In this document: positions 1 through 8,201 of the stretch, one piece after another | Layout of the letters: the number at the start of each line of letters is the position of its first letter | Position numbering within the stretch: position 1 is the first letter of the stretch | Source: Roseomonas genomospecies 6 | GTDB taxonomy: Bacteria; Pseudomonadota; Alphaproteobacteria; Azospirillales; Azospirillaceae | Reading direction: 5' to 3' | DNA length: 60,125 nt | Assembly: GCF_008365375.1 (NCBI RefSeq) | Contig: NZ_QOKW01000033.1 | Span: 1-60,125, forward strand | The notes under the pieces: model-generated | What the model saw: the letters and a program-made list of their open reading frames with translations, nothing else | What the model was told of the DNA's origin: nothing | Database searches by the model: none | Program-made: the position numbers and the translations under genes

Positions 1-82
1 CAGCGCTTGATCCCAGCGCGCCGCGGCTCGCCCGACACATCGCCGACCCGCCCAGACGACGAACACGCCAGACCGAAACCAT
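1..82 (-). CDS. Possible 5' end of an unidentified gene running off the left edge
   Basis: On the minus strand an ATG at 82 opens a frame with no stop for the 27 codons to the window edge. The encoded start is Arg- and Ser-rich and unrecognised. A good Shine-Dalgarno sequence (AAGGAG, five bases before the ATG) supports it. However, this site is one arm of a 16-base palindrome (88-103, AAGGAG on both strands), so the match could be incidental. Only a fragment is visible and no function can be given. Confidence 0.3.
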   Translation of the reverse strand, partial: MVSVWRVRRLGGSAMCRASRGALGSSA

Positions 83-122
83 GCCGGCTCCTTTCATAAG
101 GAGACAAGCATGTTAGCGCCTA

Positions 123-202
123 TGCCCTTCCCTCCCCCGCTTCGCAGGAGAGGGAGATTGTCCCCTCCCCTGCGAAGCGGGGGAGGGTCAGGGAGGGGGC
201 AA
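123..202. repeat. Composite palindromic intergenic repeat, copy 1
   Basis: Two C/G-rich hairpin units face each other. The left unit (about 125-150) reads C-rich, CGCTTCGC, then G-rich. The right unit (about 161-199) is its approximate reverse complement, with GCGAAGC at its centre. The outer right end is GGGTCAGGGAGGGGGC, shared with the copies near 13973-14137, 23604-23699, 34864-34969 and 59968-59999. It sits just past the 3' end of the lipoprotein gene. Confidence 0.75.
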
Positions 203-223
203 AACTTCCCTACCGCCGGAACG

Positions 224-811
224 TTACCGCCGCACCATCGGCGCCAGATCCTTGCGGATGCCCGCGTCCAGCCGGGCGTTCAGATCGTCCATCAGGCGGC
301 GGACGAGATCCTGCAGGGTCGCCTCGCGGTCGGCCAGGGAGATGTTCTCCGGCACCGTGGTCGACTGGGTCACGGTCGCCTTGGTCATGCCGCGGAAGGT
401 GGTTTCGCCGGGGACCTCGCCGCCGATCTCGACCTCGATCCGGCCGTCGTAGCGCTGGGCCTGATCGTTGGTGAAATAGCCCTTCACCCCGCCGGTCTTG
501 GGAAGCTGGACCTCCACGATGGTGGCATCGCGGATAGTGACGCGCACACGGCCCGGCCCGCCCGCGGCCTGCAGCCGCTCGCCGGCCCAGCGGCGCACCG
601 CCTCGGCGGGCGGAACGGGAATGCGCTGGTCGACGGCGGCGCCGGCGGGACGGCGGGCGTCCACCACGTCGATGCCGCCCGCGCTCAGGACGATCGGGCC
701 GAAGTTGGAATAGTCGATGGGCCGGGGCGCCGGACGCGGCGGCGTGCTCTGGCAGGCCGTCAGGGCCAGGGTGGCGACGGCGGCGGCGAGAACGAGACGG
801 CGGGTGGGCAT
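224..811 (-). CDS. Predicted lipoprotein of unknown function
   Basis: A 195-residue protein. Residues 1-20 form a lipoprotein signal peptide: Arg-Arg, a hydrophobic Ala/Val/Leu stretch, then the lipobox LTAC with Cys20 as the lipidation site. A short Pro-rich tether follows. The mature part is mixed alpha/beta without a motif I recognise. It should be membrane-anchored, in the periplasm or at the inner face of the outer membrane. It lies downstream of hslO on the same strand, with about 95 bases between them, and ends near palindromic repeat copy 1. I cannot assign a family. Confidence 0.8.
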   Translation of the reverse strand: MPTRRLVLAAAVATLALTACQSTPPRPAPRPIDYSNFGPIVLSAGGIDVVDARRPAGAAVDQRIPVPPAEAVRRWAGERLQAAGGPGRVRVTIRDATIVEVQLPKTGGVKGYFTNDQAQRYDGRIEVEIGGEVPGETTFRGMTKATVTQSTTVPENISLADREATLQDLVRRLMDDLNARLDAGIRKDLAPMVRR

Positions 812-905
812 GATCGCTCCGGTTGGGCAAGACGTCGAGAGAACGAAGAACGGCGCGGCACTATAGCCGCGCCGTCCTCCCGACGCATCCGGAACCTGGA
901 GCCCC

Positions 906-1880
906 TTACTTCGCCGTGCCGTAGACCCGGTCCAGGTCCGCGTCGTCGAAGTGATAGGCGGTGGAGCAGAACTGGCAGACCACCTCGACCCGCCCGTCGT
1001 CGATCTTCAGGCTCTGCACCTCGTCCCGCGGCAGGCGGGACAGCATGTCCGACACCCGCTCGCGCGAGCAGCGGCAGCCGAAGCGCAGGGCCTTGGGCTG
1101 CCACACCCGCACGCCGTCCTCGTGGAACAGGCGGAACAGCAGGTCGCGGGCCGGCAGGTCCGGGTCCAGAAGCTCGTCGCCGGTGGTGCTGGACAGCAGG
1201 ACCATGGCGCGGCGCCACGCGTCCTCGTCGCCGGAGCCGAGCACCTTTTCCGTGGCGTCCTGCGGCAGGCGCTGGATCATGATGCCGCCGGCCCGCCAGC
1301 CGCCCTTGCCGCCGTCCGGCAGGGTTTCCTGGTCCACCGACACGGTCAGGCCGGTGTCGATCTGCTCCGACTGGCGGAAATAATGCTGCACACAGTCGGC
1401 CAGCGTCTTGCCGTACAGCTCCACGATGCCCTGGTACCGCTCGGTGTTCGGCCCCTGGTCCACGGTGAAGGCGATGTGGCCCTTGCCCAGCAGGGCCGGT
1501 GCCGGGGCGATGGCCACGTCGTCGGCGGCCTTGGTCAGCGCCGCCTCGTCATACTGGGCGTAGGCGCGGATGTCGCCGACCGAGGTGATGTCCGCCACCA
1601 TCAGCCGGATCGGCCCGTCGCCCTTGGTCTGGAGCGTGAAGATGCCGTCGTATTTCAGCATGCTGGACAGCAGCATGGCGAGCGTCATCGTCTCCGCCAG
1701 GAAGCGGGCGACCGGTTCCGGATAGGCGTGGCGGGTCAGGATTTCGTCCAGCGCGGGCCCCAGCTTCACCATGCGGCCGCGCAGGCGCGACGCCTCGATC
1801 TGGAAGGGCAGAACGAGATCGTCGGCGATCGGTTGGACGGAAGGATCGTCCATCATGTCCTCGAAGTTACGACAGGGCAT
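906..1880 (-). CDS. hslO: Redox-regulated chaperone Hsp33
   Basis: A 324-residue cytoplasmic holdase that protects unfolding proteins under oxidative stress. The C-terminal redox switch is clear: a CxC pair (Cys269, Cys271) and a CxxC pair (Cys302, Cys305), which in this family bind zinc when reduced and form disulfides when oxidised. The length fits the longer alphaproteobacterial form. The first ATG gives a short N-terminal extension, and ATGs eight and nine codons later are alternatives. It follows argD-argF on the same strand, a neighbourhood common in alphaproteobacteria, so it may be cotranscribed with the arginine genes. Confidence 0.93.
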   Translation of the reverse strand: MPCRNFEDMMDDPSVQPIADDLVLPFQIEASRLRGRMVKLGPALDEILTRHAYPEPVARFLAETMTLAMLLSSMLKYDGIFTLQTKGDGPIRLMVADITSVGDIRAYAQYDEAALTKAADDVAIAPAPALLGKGHIAFTVDQGPNTERYQGIVELYGKTLADCVQHYFRQSEQIDTGLTVSVDQETLPDGGKGGWRAGGIMIQRLPQDATEKVLGSGDEDAWRRAMVLLSSTTGDELLDPDLPARDLLFRLFHEDGVRVWQPKALRFGCRCSRERVSDMLSRLPRDEVQSLKIDDGRVEVVCQFCSTAYHFDDADLDRVYGTAK

Positions 1881-1948
1881 GGCCCGGCGCCGCCATCCCG
1901 TTCGTCACGGGTGGCGGCGCCGGGCCATGGCGTTTGTTCCAAGTGCCT

Positions 1949-2863
1949 TTAGATAGTGGCGCCGAGGCACCATGCCAGTATGGCCTTCTGGGCGTGCAGG
2001 CGATTTTCCGCCTCGTCCCAGACGACCGAATGCCGGCCGTCGATCACCCCGTCGGTCACTTCCTCCCCGCGGTGGGCGGGCAGGCAGTGCATGAACAGGG
2101 CATCCGGGGCGGCGAGCGCCATCAGCGCCTCGTTCACCTGATAGGGCGACAGGATCGCCGCCCGCTCGTCCACGTCGGTGTTGTGCATGGAGGCCCAGGC
2201 GTCGGTGACCACGCAGTCGGCGCCGCGCACGGCCTCCTCCGGCGAGGTGGTGACGGTGATCCGCCCGCCTTCCCGCTTCACCCAGTCCAGCAGTTCCGCC
2301 GACGGTCCGTAGGCTTCCGGGCAGCCCAGCCGGATCTCCACGCCGAAGCGCACCGCCGCGTGGACCCAGCTCACCGCCACGTTGTTCACGTCGCCGATCC
2401 AGGCCACCGTGCGCCCCTCGATGGGCCCGCGATGCTCCTCGAAGGTCATCACGTCGGCCATGATCTGGCAGGGGTGCGACTGGTCGGTCAGGCCGTTGAT
2501 GATCGGCACCGAGGCGAACTCGGCCAGCTCGTGCACACGCTCCTCGCCCATGGTGCGGACCATCACCGCGTCCACGTAGCGGGACAGCACGCGGGCGGTG
2601 TCGCCGATGGTCTCGCCGCGGCCGAGCTGCATGTCGTCGGGCTTCAGCAGCACCACGTCGCCGCCGAGCTGGCGCATGCCCACCTCGAACGACACGCGGG
2701 TGCGGGTGGAGGGCTTCTCGAAGATCATCGCCAGCGTGCGGCCCGCGAACAGCGAGCGGTAGGCGGGGATGTCCTTCTTGATGGTCGCGGCCATGTCCAG
2801 GATCTGGCGCAGGGTCGCCGTGTCCAGCCGGTCGATGTCGAGGAAATGACGAACGGCGGGCAT
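1949..2863 (-). CDS. argF: Ornithine carbamoyltransferase
   Basis: Transfers the carbamoyl group from carbamoyl phosphate to ornithine, giving citrulline in arginine synthesis; cytoplasmic trimer. The carbamoyl-phosphate motif STRTR is near residues 52-56, HPCQ lies mid-protein, and the HCLP motif is near the C terminus. All are diagnostic and together separate it from aspartate carbamoyltransferase. The length of 304 residues is normal. The ATG at 2863 touches the argD stop; a GTG one codon earlier (2866) would overlap it by four bases. Either way the two genes are translationally coupled. Confidence 0.95.
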   Translation of the reverse strand: MPAVRHFLDIDRLDTATLRQILDMAATIKKDIPAYRSLFAGRTLAMIFEKPSTRTRVSFEVGMRQLGGDVVLLKPDDMQLGRGETIGDTARVLSRYVDAVMVRTMGEERVHELAEFASVPIINGLTDQSHPCQIMADVMTFEEHRGPIEGRTVAWIGDVNNVAVSWVHAAVRFGVEIRLGCPEAYGPSAELLDWVKREGGRITVTTSPEEAVRGADCVVTDAWASMHNTDVDERAAILSPYQVNEALMALAAPDALFMHCLPAHRGEEVTDGVIDGRHSVVWDEAENRLHAQKAILAWCLGATI

Positions 2864-4017
2864 CACACCAACTCCTTCGCGGTCTTGGAGAGGATGGCCA
2901 CGGCCTCCTCCACCTCGGCATCGCCGATGTTCAGCGGCGGCAGAAGCCGGACCACATTGTCACCCGCCGGAACGGACAGCAGTCCGTTGGCGCGCAGTTT
3001 CGCCACCACGTCGCCGACCGCCGGGCCGCAGACGAGTCCCAGCATCAGCCCCTGGCCGCGCACGGCCTTGAACACCGACGGGTTCTCGGCCACGAGGCCG
3101 GCCAAACGCTCCTGGAGCAGACCGCCGACGCGCTGCACGCTGTCGAGGAAGCCCGGCTCCAGCACCTTGTCCAGGACGGCGTTGCCGACCGCGGTGGCCA
3201 GCGGGTTGCCGCCGTAGGTCGAGCCGTGGGTGCCGGCGGTCATGCCCGACGCGGCCTTTTCCGTGGCGAGGCAGGCGCCCAGCGGGAAACCGCCGCCGAT
3301 GCCCTTCGCCACCGCCATGACGTCCGGCGTGATGCCGGCCCATTCATGGGCGAACAGCTTGCCGGTGCGGCCCATGCCGCACTGGATCTCGTCCAGGAAC
3401 AGCAGCAGCCCGTGCTCGTCGCAGATCTGCCGCAGGCCGCGCAGGAACTCCACCGAGCCGGCCCTGATGCCGCCTTCGCCCTGGATCGGCTCCAGGCAGA
3501 TGCCGGCGGTCCGGTCGGTCACGGCGTTGCGCACCGCCTCCAGATCGCCGAAGGGCACGAGGTCGAACCCGTCGAGCAGCGGGCCGAAGCCCTTGATCAG
3601 CTTCTCCTGCTGCGCGGCGGACACGGCGGCCAGGGTGCGCCCGTGGAAGGCCTGCTCGAAGGTGATGATGCGGGTGCGGGCCTTGTCGCCCTTCTCATAA
3701 TGATACTTGCGGATCAGCTTGGCGCCGCATTCCCACGCCTCGGCGCCCGAGTTCGTGAAGAACACGGTGTCGGCGAAAGTGGCGTCGGTCAGCCGCTTGG
3801 CGAGGCTCTCCTGCCCGGCGACCCGGAACAGGTTGGAGGTGTGCCATAGCTTGTTCGCCTGCGCGGTCAGCGCCTCGACCAGATAGGGGTTCGCGTGGCC
3901 GAGGACGTTCACCGCCACCCCGGCGGCGAAATCCAGGAATCGTCGCCCGTCGGTCGCGTACAGATACGGACCTTCGCCGCGCTCGAACACGATGTCGGCG
4001 CGGGCATATGTGGGCAT
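2863..4017 (-). CDS. argD: Acetylornithine aminotransferase
   Basis: A pyridoxal-phosphate, class-III aminotransferase that converts N-acetylglutamate semialdehyde to N-acetylornithine and may also act on succinyl-diaminopimelate semialdehyde. The cofactor lysine is about residue 238, in AKGIGGGFP, and the DEIQCGMGRTG segment precedes it. I chose the ATG at 4017 (384 residues, starting MPTYARAD) because the open frame upstream is not family-like. The gene overlaps argF, making an argD-argF operon probably extending to hslO. Confidence 0.95.
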   Translation of the reverse strand: MPTYARADIVFERGEGPYLYATDGRRFLDFAAGVAVNVLGHANPYLVEALTAQANKLWHTSNLFRVAGQESLAKRLTDATFADTVFFTNSGAEAWECGAKLIRKYHYEKGDKARTRIITFEQAFHGRTLAAVSAAQQEKLIKGFGPLLDGFDLVPFGDLEAVRNAVTDRTAGICLEPIQGEGGIRAGSVEFLRGLRQICDEHGLLLFLDEIQCGMGRTGKLFAHEWAGITPDVMAVAKGIGGGFPLGACLATEKAASGMTAGTHGSTYGGNPLATAVGNAVLDKVLEPGFLDSVQRVGGLLQERLAGLVAENPSVFKAVRGQGLMLGLVCGPAVGDVVAKLRANGLLSVPAGDNVVRLLPPLNIGDAEVEEAVAILSKTAKELV

Positions 4018-4147
4018 GACGACCGGAATCACAGCGAAAACCTCCGAATGAGGAAAGCCCGGCGGACACCCATGCCCGCCGGGAAGCGACGAATATCGAG
4101 AGATCACTTCATCCTGTCAACGTATTGGCCGCTGAGAAGCCGCGGAT

Positions 4148-4951
4148 TTACGCCTTCAGCTTGTAGCCCGTCTTCAGCATCCGCCAGGCCAGCCACCACA
4201 AGGTGCCGTTGACGGCCAGCATGACGATAATCCCGATCCCCAGCGTGCCGTCCGACCGCCCGATGAAGCCGTAGCGGAAGCCGTCGATCATGTAGAAGAA
4301 CGGGTCGAAATGGGCAATCCACCAGAAGACCGGCGGCAGCGTCTCCACCGAATAGAAGGTGCCGGACAGGAAGGACAGCGGCGTGACCACGAAGTTGGTC
4401 ACCGCCGCGATGTTGTCGAACTTCTCCGACCAGATGCCGCCGACCAGCCCCAGAAGCGACAGCAGCATGGAGGCCATCAGGGCGTGGAAGATGACGAATT
4501 CCGGATGCGCGATGCGCACCGGCACGAAGGCCCAGATCGCCAGCCCGGTGACCAGCCCGACCAGAAGGCCGCGCGTCACCCCGCCCATGACGAAGCCGAA
4601 GGCCAGCTCCAGCGGGGCCATCGGCGGCATCAGGATGTCCACGATGTTGCCCTGGACCTTCGCGATCACCACGGAGGAGGAGGTGTTGGCGAAGGCGTTC
4701 TGGACCATCGCCATCATGATCAGGCCGGGCGCCAGGAATTCCAGATAGGGCACCGTGCCGATCATCCGCACCGCACCGCCCAGCGCCAGCGCGAAGACGG
4801 CGTAGAACAGCAGCGTGGTGACCACGGGCGCCCAGACCGTCTGCTGGTGCACCTTCAGGAACCGGCGCACCTCGCGGGCGTAGAGGGTCCAAAGGCCGAT
4901 CCAGTTGACGGCGCCGACCCGGCGGGGCATGGGAGGAAGAGGATGAGTCAT
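4148..4951 (-). CDS. ABC-2 type transporter permease
   Basis: A 267-residue inner-membrane protein with about six hydrophobic segments. It has the ABC2_membrane layout: a short cytoplasmic N terminus, a YAREVRRFLK segment before the first membrane span, and a PPM-rich loop mid-protein. Such permeases export polysaccharides, lipids or drugs with a separate ATPase subunit. No ATPase gene is adjacent in this window, so the substrate cannot be inferred. The ATG at 4951 was chosen over one 19 codons upstream because MTHPLPPMPRR matches family N termini better. It lies upstream of argD on the same strand. Confidence 0.88.
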   Translation of the reverse strand: MTHPLPPMPRRVGAVNWIGLWTLYAREVRRFLKVHQQTVWAPVVTTLLFYAVFALALGGAVRMIGTVPYLEFLAPGLIMMAMVQNAFANTSSSVVIAKVQGNIVDILMPPMAPLELAFGFVMGGVTRGLLVGLVTGLAIWAFVPVRIAHPEFVIFHALMASMLLSLLGLVGGIWSEKFDNIAAVTNFVVTPLSFLSGTFYSVETLPPVFWWIAHFDPFFYMIDGFRYGFIGRSDGTLGIGIIVMLAVNGTLWWLAWRMLKTGYKLKA

Positions 4952-5031
4952 CGCACCACGATTCACAGGAACGGACCGGACTTTAGGGCGCCCCGCCCGT
5001 TCCGGCAACCGCCCCCGGACGGGAGACAGCC

Positions 5032-5592
5032 ATGACGCGCGACCAGCCGCCGGCTCGCAAGCCGCCGCGCCGCGTGACCGCCCAGTATCTGGAGAACGCG
5101 GCCCTGCACTATCTCCAGCGATTCGCCAGCTCCTCGGCCAGCCTGCGCCGCGTGCTGATGCGCAAGGTGGACCGTTCCGCCCAGGCCCACGGCACCGACC
5201 CGGCGGAGGGGGCGCGCTGGGTCGAGGACCTGATCGCCCGCTACCAGCGCAGCGGCCTGCTCAACGACGTGGCCTACGCCGAGATGCGCGCGGCCAGCCT
5301 GCACCGCCGCGGCACCTCGACCCGCGCCATCCGCGAGAAGCTGTCCGCCAAGGGAATCGGGCGCGACGAGGCCGACCGCGCGCTGGAGTCGCTGGACGAG
5401 GAGGTCGAGGGCGACCTGAACCTGACCGCCGCCCTGGCGCTGGCCCGCCGCCGCCGTCTCGGCCCCTACCGCCTGCCGGAAAAGCGCGCGGAGTTCCGCG
5501 ACAAGGATCTGGCGGCGCTGGGGCGCGCCGGATTCGCCTACGACATCGCCCGGCGGGTGGTGGACGCCGAGGACCCCGACTCGGTGGAGTAA
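5032..5592 (+). CDS. recX: Regulatory protein RecX family
   Basis: A 186-residue basic, mostly helical protein. The RecX features are an early LENAALHYLQRFASS helix, LRRVLMRKV, and a central GTSTRAIREKLSAKGI segment, which is the helical repeat that contacts RecA filaments. RecX proteins modulate RecA recombinase activity by binding or capping the filament. recA is not adjacent, which is common in alphaproteobacteria. It is transcribed away from the ABC-2 permease; the intervening 80 bases must hold both promoters. Confidence 0.85.
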   Translation: MTRDQPPARKPPRRVTAQYLENAALHYLQRFASSSASLRRVLMRKVDRSAQAHGTDPAEGARWVEDLIARYQRSGLLNDVAYAEMRAASLHRRGTSTRAIREKLSAKGIGRDEADRALESLDEEVEGDLNLTAALALARRRRLGPYRLPEKRAEFRDKDLAALGRAGFAYDIARRVVDAEDPDSVE

Positions 5593-5678
5593 CCCCGTCC
5601 CTTCCCCGGTCCATCCCGGCGGTTCAGCTGTTGACCGGCAAACGCCTTTGGGTACGCCACCGGTTGGGGAAACAGACA

Positions 5679-6452
5679 ATGCGCCACGCCGCCCTCGCGG
5701 GCCTCACCCTCGCCGCCGGGCTGCTCGCCGCCGCCGGGACCGCCCGCGCGCAGGACGACAAGCGCATGGCGCTGTCGTCGGAGTTGCCGATCACCGTCGA
5801 GGATGCCGCCGCCATCGAGAAGGGCAGCGTCGACGTGAAGGTTCGCGCCTTCTTCGAGCGGCTGAAGGGGGACGGCGGGCGCAACCGCCTGTCCTTCGAC
5901 CCGGAACTCCAGGTCGGCGTGGCCAACGGCTTGGCGCTGAAGGTCAATCCCGGCTACCGCGTGGGCAACGCCGACGACGCGCAGCAGGGCGACGTCAAGC
6001 TGTCCGCCGAATACAACATCCGCGAACCGTCGCAGGGACGGCTGGGCATCTCGGTAGAGCCGCTGGTCAGCATCCCCTACGGATCGGGGAGCAAGACGAC
6101 CGAGGCCGGGATCACCGGACGGCTGACCCAGCCGCTCGGCACCGCCGCCAGCGCGCCGCGCCTGCACGCCAACCTGTCCTGGCGGCATCTGTTCGATCCG
6201 GCGTCGGACGAGCGCGAGAACCGCTTCATCATGGCCGCCGGGATGAACGCCCCGGTCGGCCCCGCCACCGCCGTCGCCTTCGACGTGGTGCGCGAGCAGT
6301 CGCAGGAACGCGGCAAGGCCGACAATTTCGTGGAGGCCGGCGTCCGGCATCTCGTCGGCGAAAACCTCGCCGTGGGCGCCGGGGTCGGCATTGGATTCGG
6401 TCCCGATTCGCCGCGCTACCGGCTTCTGCTGGGCGTGCAGCGGTCGTTCTAA
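5679..6452 (+). CDS. Secreted or outer-membrane beta-barrel-like protein, unknown function
   Basis: A 257-residue protein with a clear Sec signal peptide ending in an ARAQ cleavage context near residue 25. The mature part alternates polar and apolar residues and ends LLLGVQRSF; a terminal Phe is the usual beta-barrel insertion signal of outer-membrane proteins. The repeated amphipathic strands and Gly-rich turns resemble small outer-membrane proteins of the aromatic-degradation 'meta-pathway' type, but that link is weak. The ATG at 5679 was chosen because it starts the signal peptide; an earlier ATG would bury it. It converges on rpmB. Confidence 0.65.
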   Translation: MRHAALAGLTLAAGLLAAAGTARAQDDKRMALSSELPITVEDAAAIEKGSVDVKVRAFFERLKGDGGRNRLSFDPELQVGVANGLALKVNPGYRVGNADDAQQGDVKLSAEYNIREPSQGRLGISVEPLVSIPYGSGSKTTEAGITGRLTQPLGTAASAPRLHANLSWRHLFDPASDERENRFIMAAGMNAPVGPATAVAFDVVREQSQERGKADNFVEAGVRHLVGENLAVGAGVGIGFGPDSPRYRLLLGVQRSF

Positions 6453-6647
6453 GGCGGCATCCGGACACGACAAAACGCGCGCAAAGCCTTTCGGCGATGC
6501 GCGCGACACTCTCAACCGGGGTTCGGTACAACCGAGAGTCGGAGTCGTCCTGGTGTGGGGCTTGCACCCGACCGCGGAGTTTGCCGCCCCGCGGTCACCT
6601 TCACCAGAATCGCCTGGACGCACTCCGGCGCGCCCAGGCGGTCGGCC

Positions 6648-6950
6648 TCAGGCCGCGGCGGCCTGCTGCTTGTCCTGGGCCTTGGCGATGCGGCGCTTCA
6701 GGCGGCGCGCATCCAGGCTGAGGACCTCATCCTTCGCGTCGAGCAGGAAGGCGTCGAGACCGCCCTTGTGCTCGATCGAACGGATCGCGTTGGTGGAGAT
6801 ACGCAGGCGCACCATCTGACCCAGAGCATCGCTCAGCAGCGCGGTTTCCTGCAGGTTCGGCTGGAAACGGCGGCGGGTCTTGTTGTTGGCGTGGCTGACG
6901 TTGTTGCCAAACTGCGTGCCCTTACCGGTCACGGAGCACCGACGTGCCAT
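6648..6950 (-). CDS. rpmB: 50S ribosomal protein bL28
   Basis: A 100-residue basic protein of the large ribosomal subunit. The N-terminal MARRCSVTGKG and NNVSHANNKTRRRFQPNL segments are unmistakable for bL28. It is the long alphaproteobacterial form with an Ala/Gln-rich tail. A strong sigma-70-type promoter lies upstream at 7018-7047. Downstream, GACCGCGG (6570-6577) pairs with CCGCGGTC (6589-6596) and may end transcription. Confidence 0.97.
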   Translation of the reverse strand: MARRCSVTGKGTQFGNNVSHANNKTRRRFQPNLQETALLSDALGQMVRLRISTNAIRSIEHKGGLDAFLLDAKDEVLSLDARRLKRRIAKAQDKQQAAAA

Positions 6951-7017
6951 CGGACTGATCCTTTATTTTAGCAAATGAAACCCGGTCCCGGGCAGCATTC
7001 CGCCCGAAGGAGGCGGC

Positions 7018-7047
7018 GTTATAGTCGAACAAGCGCGCGCCCGTCAA
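7018..7047 (-). promoter_or_regulatory. Predicted sigma-70 promoter of rpmB
   Basis: On the minus strand TTGACG (7042-7047) and TATAAC (7018-7023) are separated by 18 bases. This is close to the consensus and predicts a start near 7011 with a leader of about 60 bases before rpmB. The -35 box lies inside the hairpin at 7033-7070. Confidence 0.7.
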
Positions 7048-7070
7048 GGAAGGAAGAGACGGGCGCGCGC
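7033..7070 (-). terminator. 13-bp perfect hairpin, probable terminator of the phasin-like gene
   Basis: GCGCGCGCCCGTC (7033-7045) pairs perfectly with 7058-7070 around a 12-base loop. It sits 44 bases after the stop of the phasin-like gene. There is no strong T run, so termination may be partial or factor-assisted. It overlaps the -35 box of the rpmB promoter. Confidence 0.5.
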
Positions 7071-7114
7071 CCGACCGTCAGTCCCCGGGCCGGCGGGGAC
7101 CGCGATCCGGTGAA

Positions 7115-8005
7115 TCACTCGGCGGCGGGAGCCGCGGATTTCACTTCGGCCTTGGGCGATTCGGCGGCCTTGGGCGATTCGGCGGCCTTGGGCGATTCGG
7201 CGGCCTTGGGCGATTCGGCTTTTGGCGATTCCGGCTTGGCCGTTTCGGTCTTGGCCGCTTCGGTCTTGGCCACCTCGACCTTCGGGGCCTCGGCCTTCCT
7301 TTCCTCGGCCTTAGGGGCTTCGGCCTTGGGAGCCGGGGCGGGAGCCGCCTCGACCTTCGGAGCCTCGACCTTGGGCGCCTCGGCCTTCACGGCCACGGGC
7401 ACGGGCACGGGCTTCGCCGGCTCCGCCTTCGGCGCGGGCGCTTCGGCCTTCGGGGCGGCGGTCTTGGCCGGAGCCTTGCGGGGCGCCGGGGCCTTCTTCG
7501 CCGCAGGGGCGGGAGCCGGCTCGGCCTTGACGGGCTCGGGCTTGACGGGCTCGGCCTTCACCTCGGCCTTGGGGACTTCAGCCTTCGGGGCAGGCACCGG
7601 AGCCGCGACCGGAGCGGCCTTGGGAGCGGGCGATTCGGCCTTCGGGGCGGAAGCCGCCACGGGAAGCACGCTCAGCTCGGCGGCGATCCTGGAGGAGACG
7701 TCCAGGACGGTCTGCACCTGGTTGACCACCCGGGCCTGGGCGACGGACGCCCATTCGCGCTGCACGGCGACGAGGTCCGCCGGGCTGCGCACCTTGGCGA
7801 ATTCACCCGCAATGTGGGTCGTCTCGCCGATGCCGGCGGTCACGCCGTCCAGCAGGCGGCGGCAGCCGTCCTGCACCACACCGGCGACGCGGGTGGAACG
7901 GGCGGCGTAGGTTTCGGCGCTCAGCTTGCCCAGCGGCGCCAAGGCCAGCGGCCCCACCGCCAGCGGATTGAAGCGCTCGAAGAGATCCAGAAAATTGGCG
8001 GTCAT
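7115..8005 (-). CDS. Phasin-like protein with long Ala/Lys/Pro/Glu-rich tail
   Basis: A 296-residue protein in two parts. Residues 1-115 are helical and include SPADLVAVQREWASVAQARV, typical of the phasin domain that coats polyhydroxyalkanoate granules. Residues from about 118 to the end are a low-complexity A/K/P/E tail built from PKAE-like units and ending in several SPKAAE copies; similar tails in granule proteins can bind nucleic acid or other proteins. The ATG at 8005 starts the phasin domain; the open frame upstream is not protein-like. A TGC-rich palindrome lies in its promoter region. A granule role fits PHB-accumulating Azospirillum but is inferred. Confidence 0.75.
   Translation of the reverse strand: MTANFLDLFERFNPLAVGPLALAPLGKLSAETYAARSTRVAGVVQDGCRRLLDGVTAGIGETTHIAGEFAKVRSPADLVAVQREWASVAQARVVNQVQTVLDVSSRIAAELSVLPVAASAPKAESPAPKAAPVAAPVPAPKAEVPKAEVKAEPVKPEPVKAEPAPAPAAKKAPAPRKAPAKTAAPKAEAPAPKAEPAKPVPVPVAVKAEAPKVEAPKVEAAPAPAPKAEAPKAEERKAEAPKVEVAKTEAAKTETAKPESPKAESPKAAESPKAAESPKAAESPKAEVKSAAPAAE
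7151..7222 (-). repeat. In-frame 18-bp tandem repeat in the phasin-like gene
   Basis: Units starting at 7151, 7169, 7187 and 7205 share CTTGGGCGATTCGGCGG; the first three are essentially identical and the last degenerates. The 18-bp period is six codons (SPKAAE) and keeps frame, so copy number can change without breaking the gene. Confidence 0.9.
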
Positions 8006-8139
8006 GTCCAAAAGTCTCCCGTTGACGACTCGACGCGGAGGCGGTTTCGGACAAGTCAACTCCGGCTCATACCCCAGGAGACTGCGGGCAAACCCCTCGC
8101 CCAAGCGCCACGAAGGCACTCCTTTCCCGCCCATGCCAC

Positions 8140-8187
8140 CTTATGCACGGGAAAATCGCAGCGCAACAAAAAATGTTGCGGTGCAGC
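8140..8187 (-). promoter_or_regulatory. Promoter with TGC-rich palindrome upstream of the phasin-like gene
   Basis: On the minus strand TTGTTG (8164-8169) and CATAAG (8140-8145) are 18 bases apart. CGCAAC (8162-8167) and GTTGCG (8175-8180) form an inverted repeat around an A/T run, and a further TGCTGCACC lies alongside up to 8187. In other bacteria the granule regulator PhaR binds TGC-rich sites of this kind. No regulator gene is visible here. Confidence 0.45.
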
Positions 8188-8201
8188 ATACCCGAAAGGA
8201 C

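Noticed and set aside
110..1282. Plus-strand open frame starting at 110 after AAGGAG
   Set aside because: It runs through the palindromic repeat and antisense to the lipoprotein and hslO; composition is not protein-like.
7115..7700. Repeated 18-bp units that could suggest a CRISPR array
   Set aside because: The units are contiguous with no spacers, in frame, and encode SPKAAE in a low-complexity tail.
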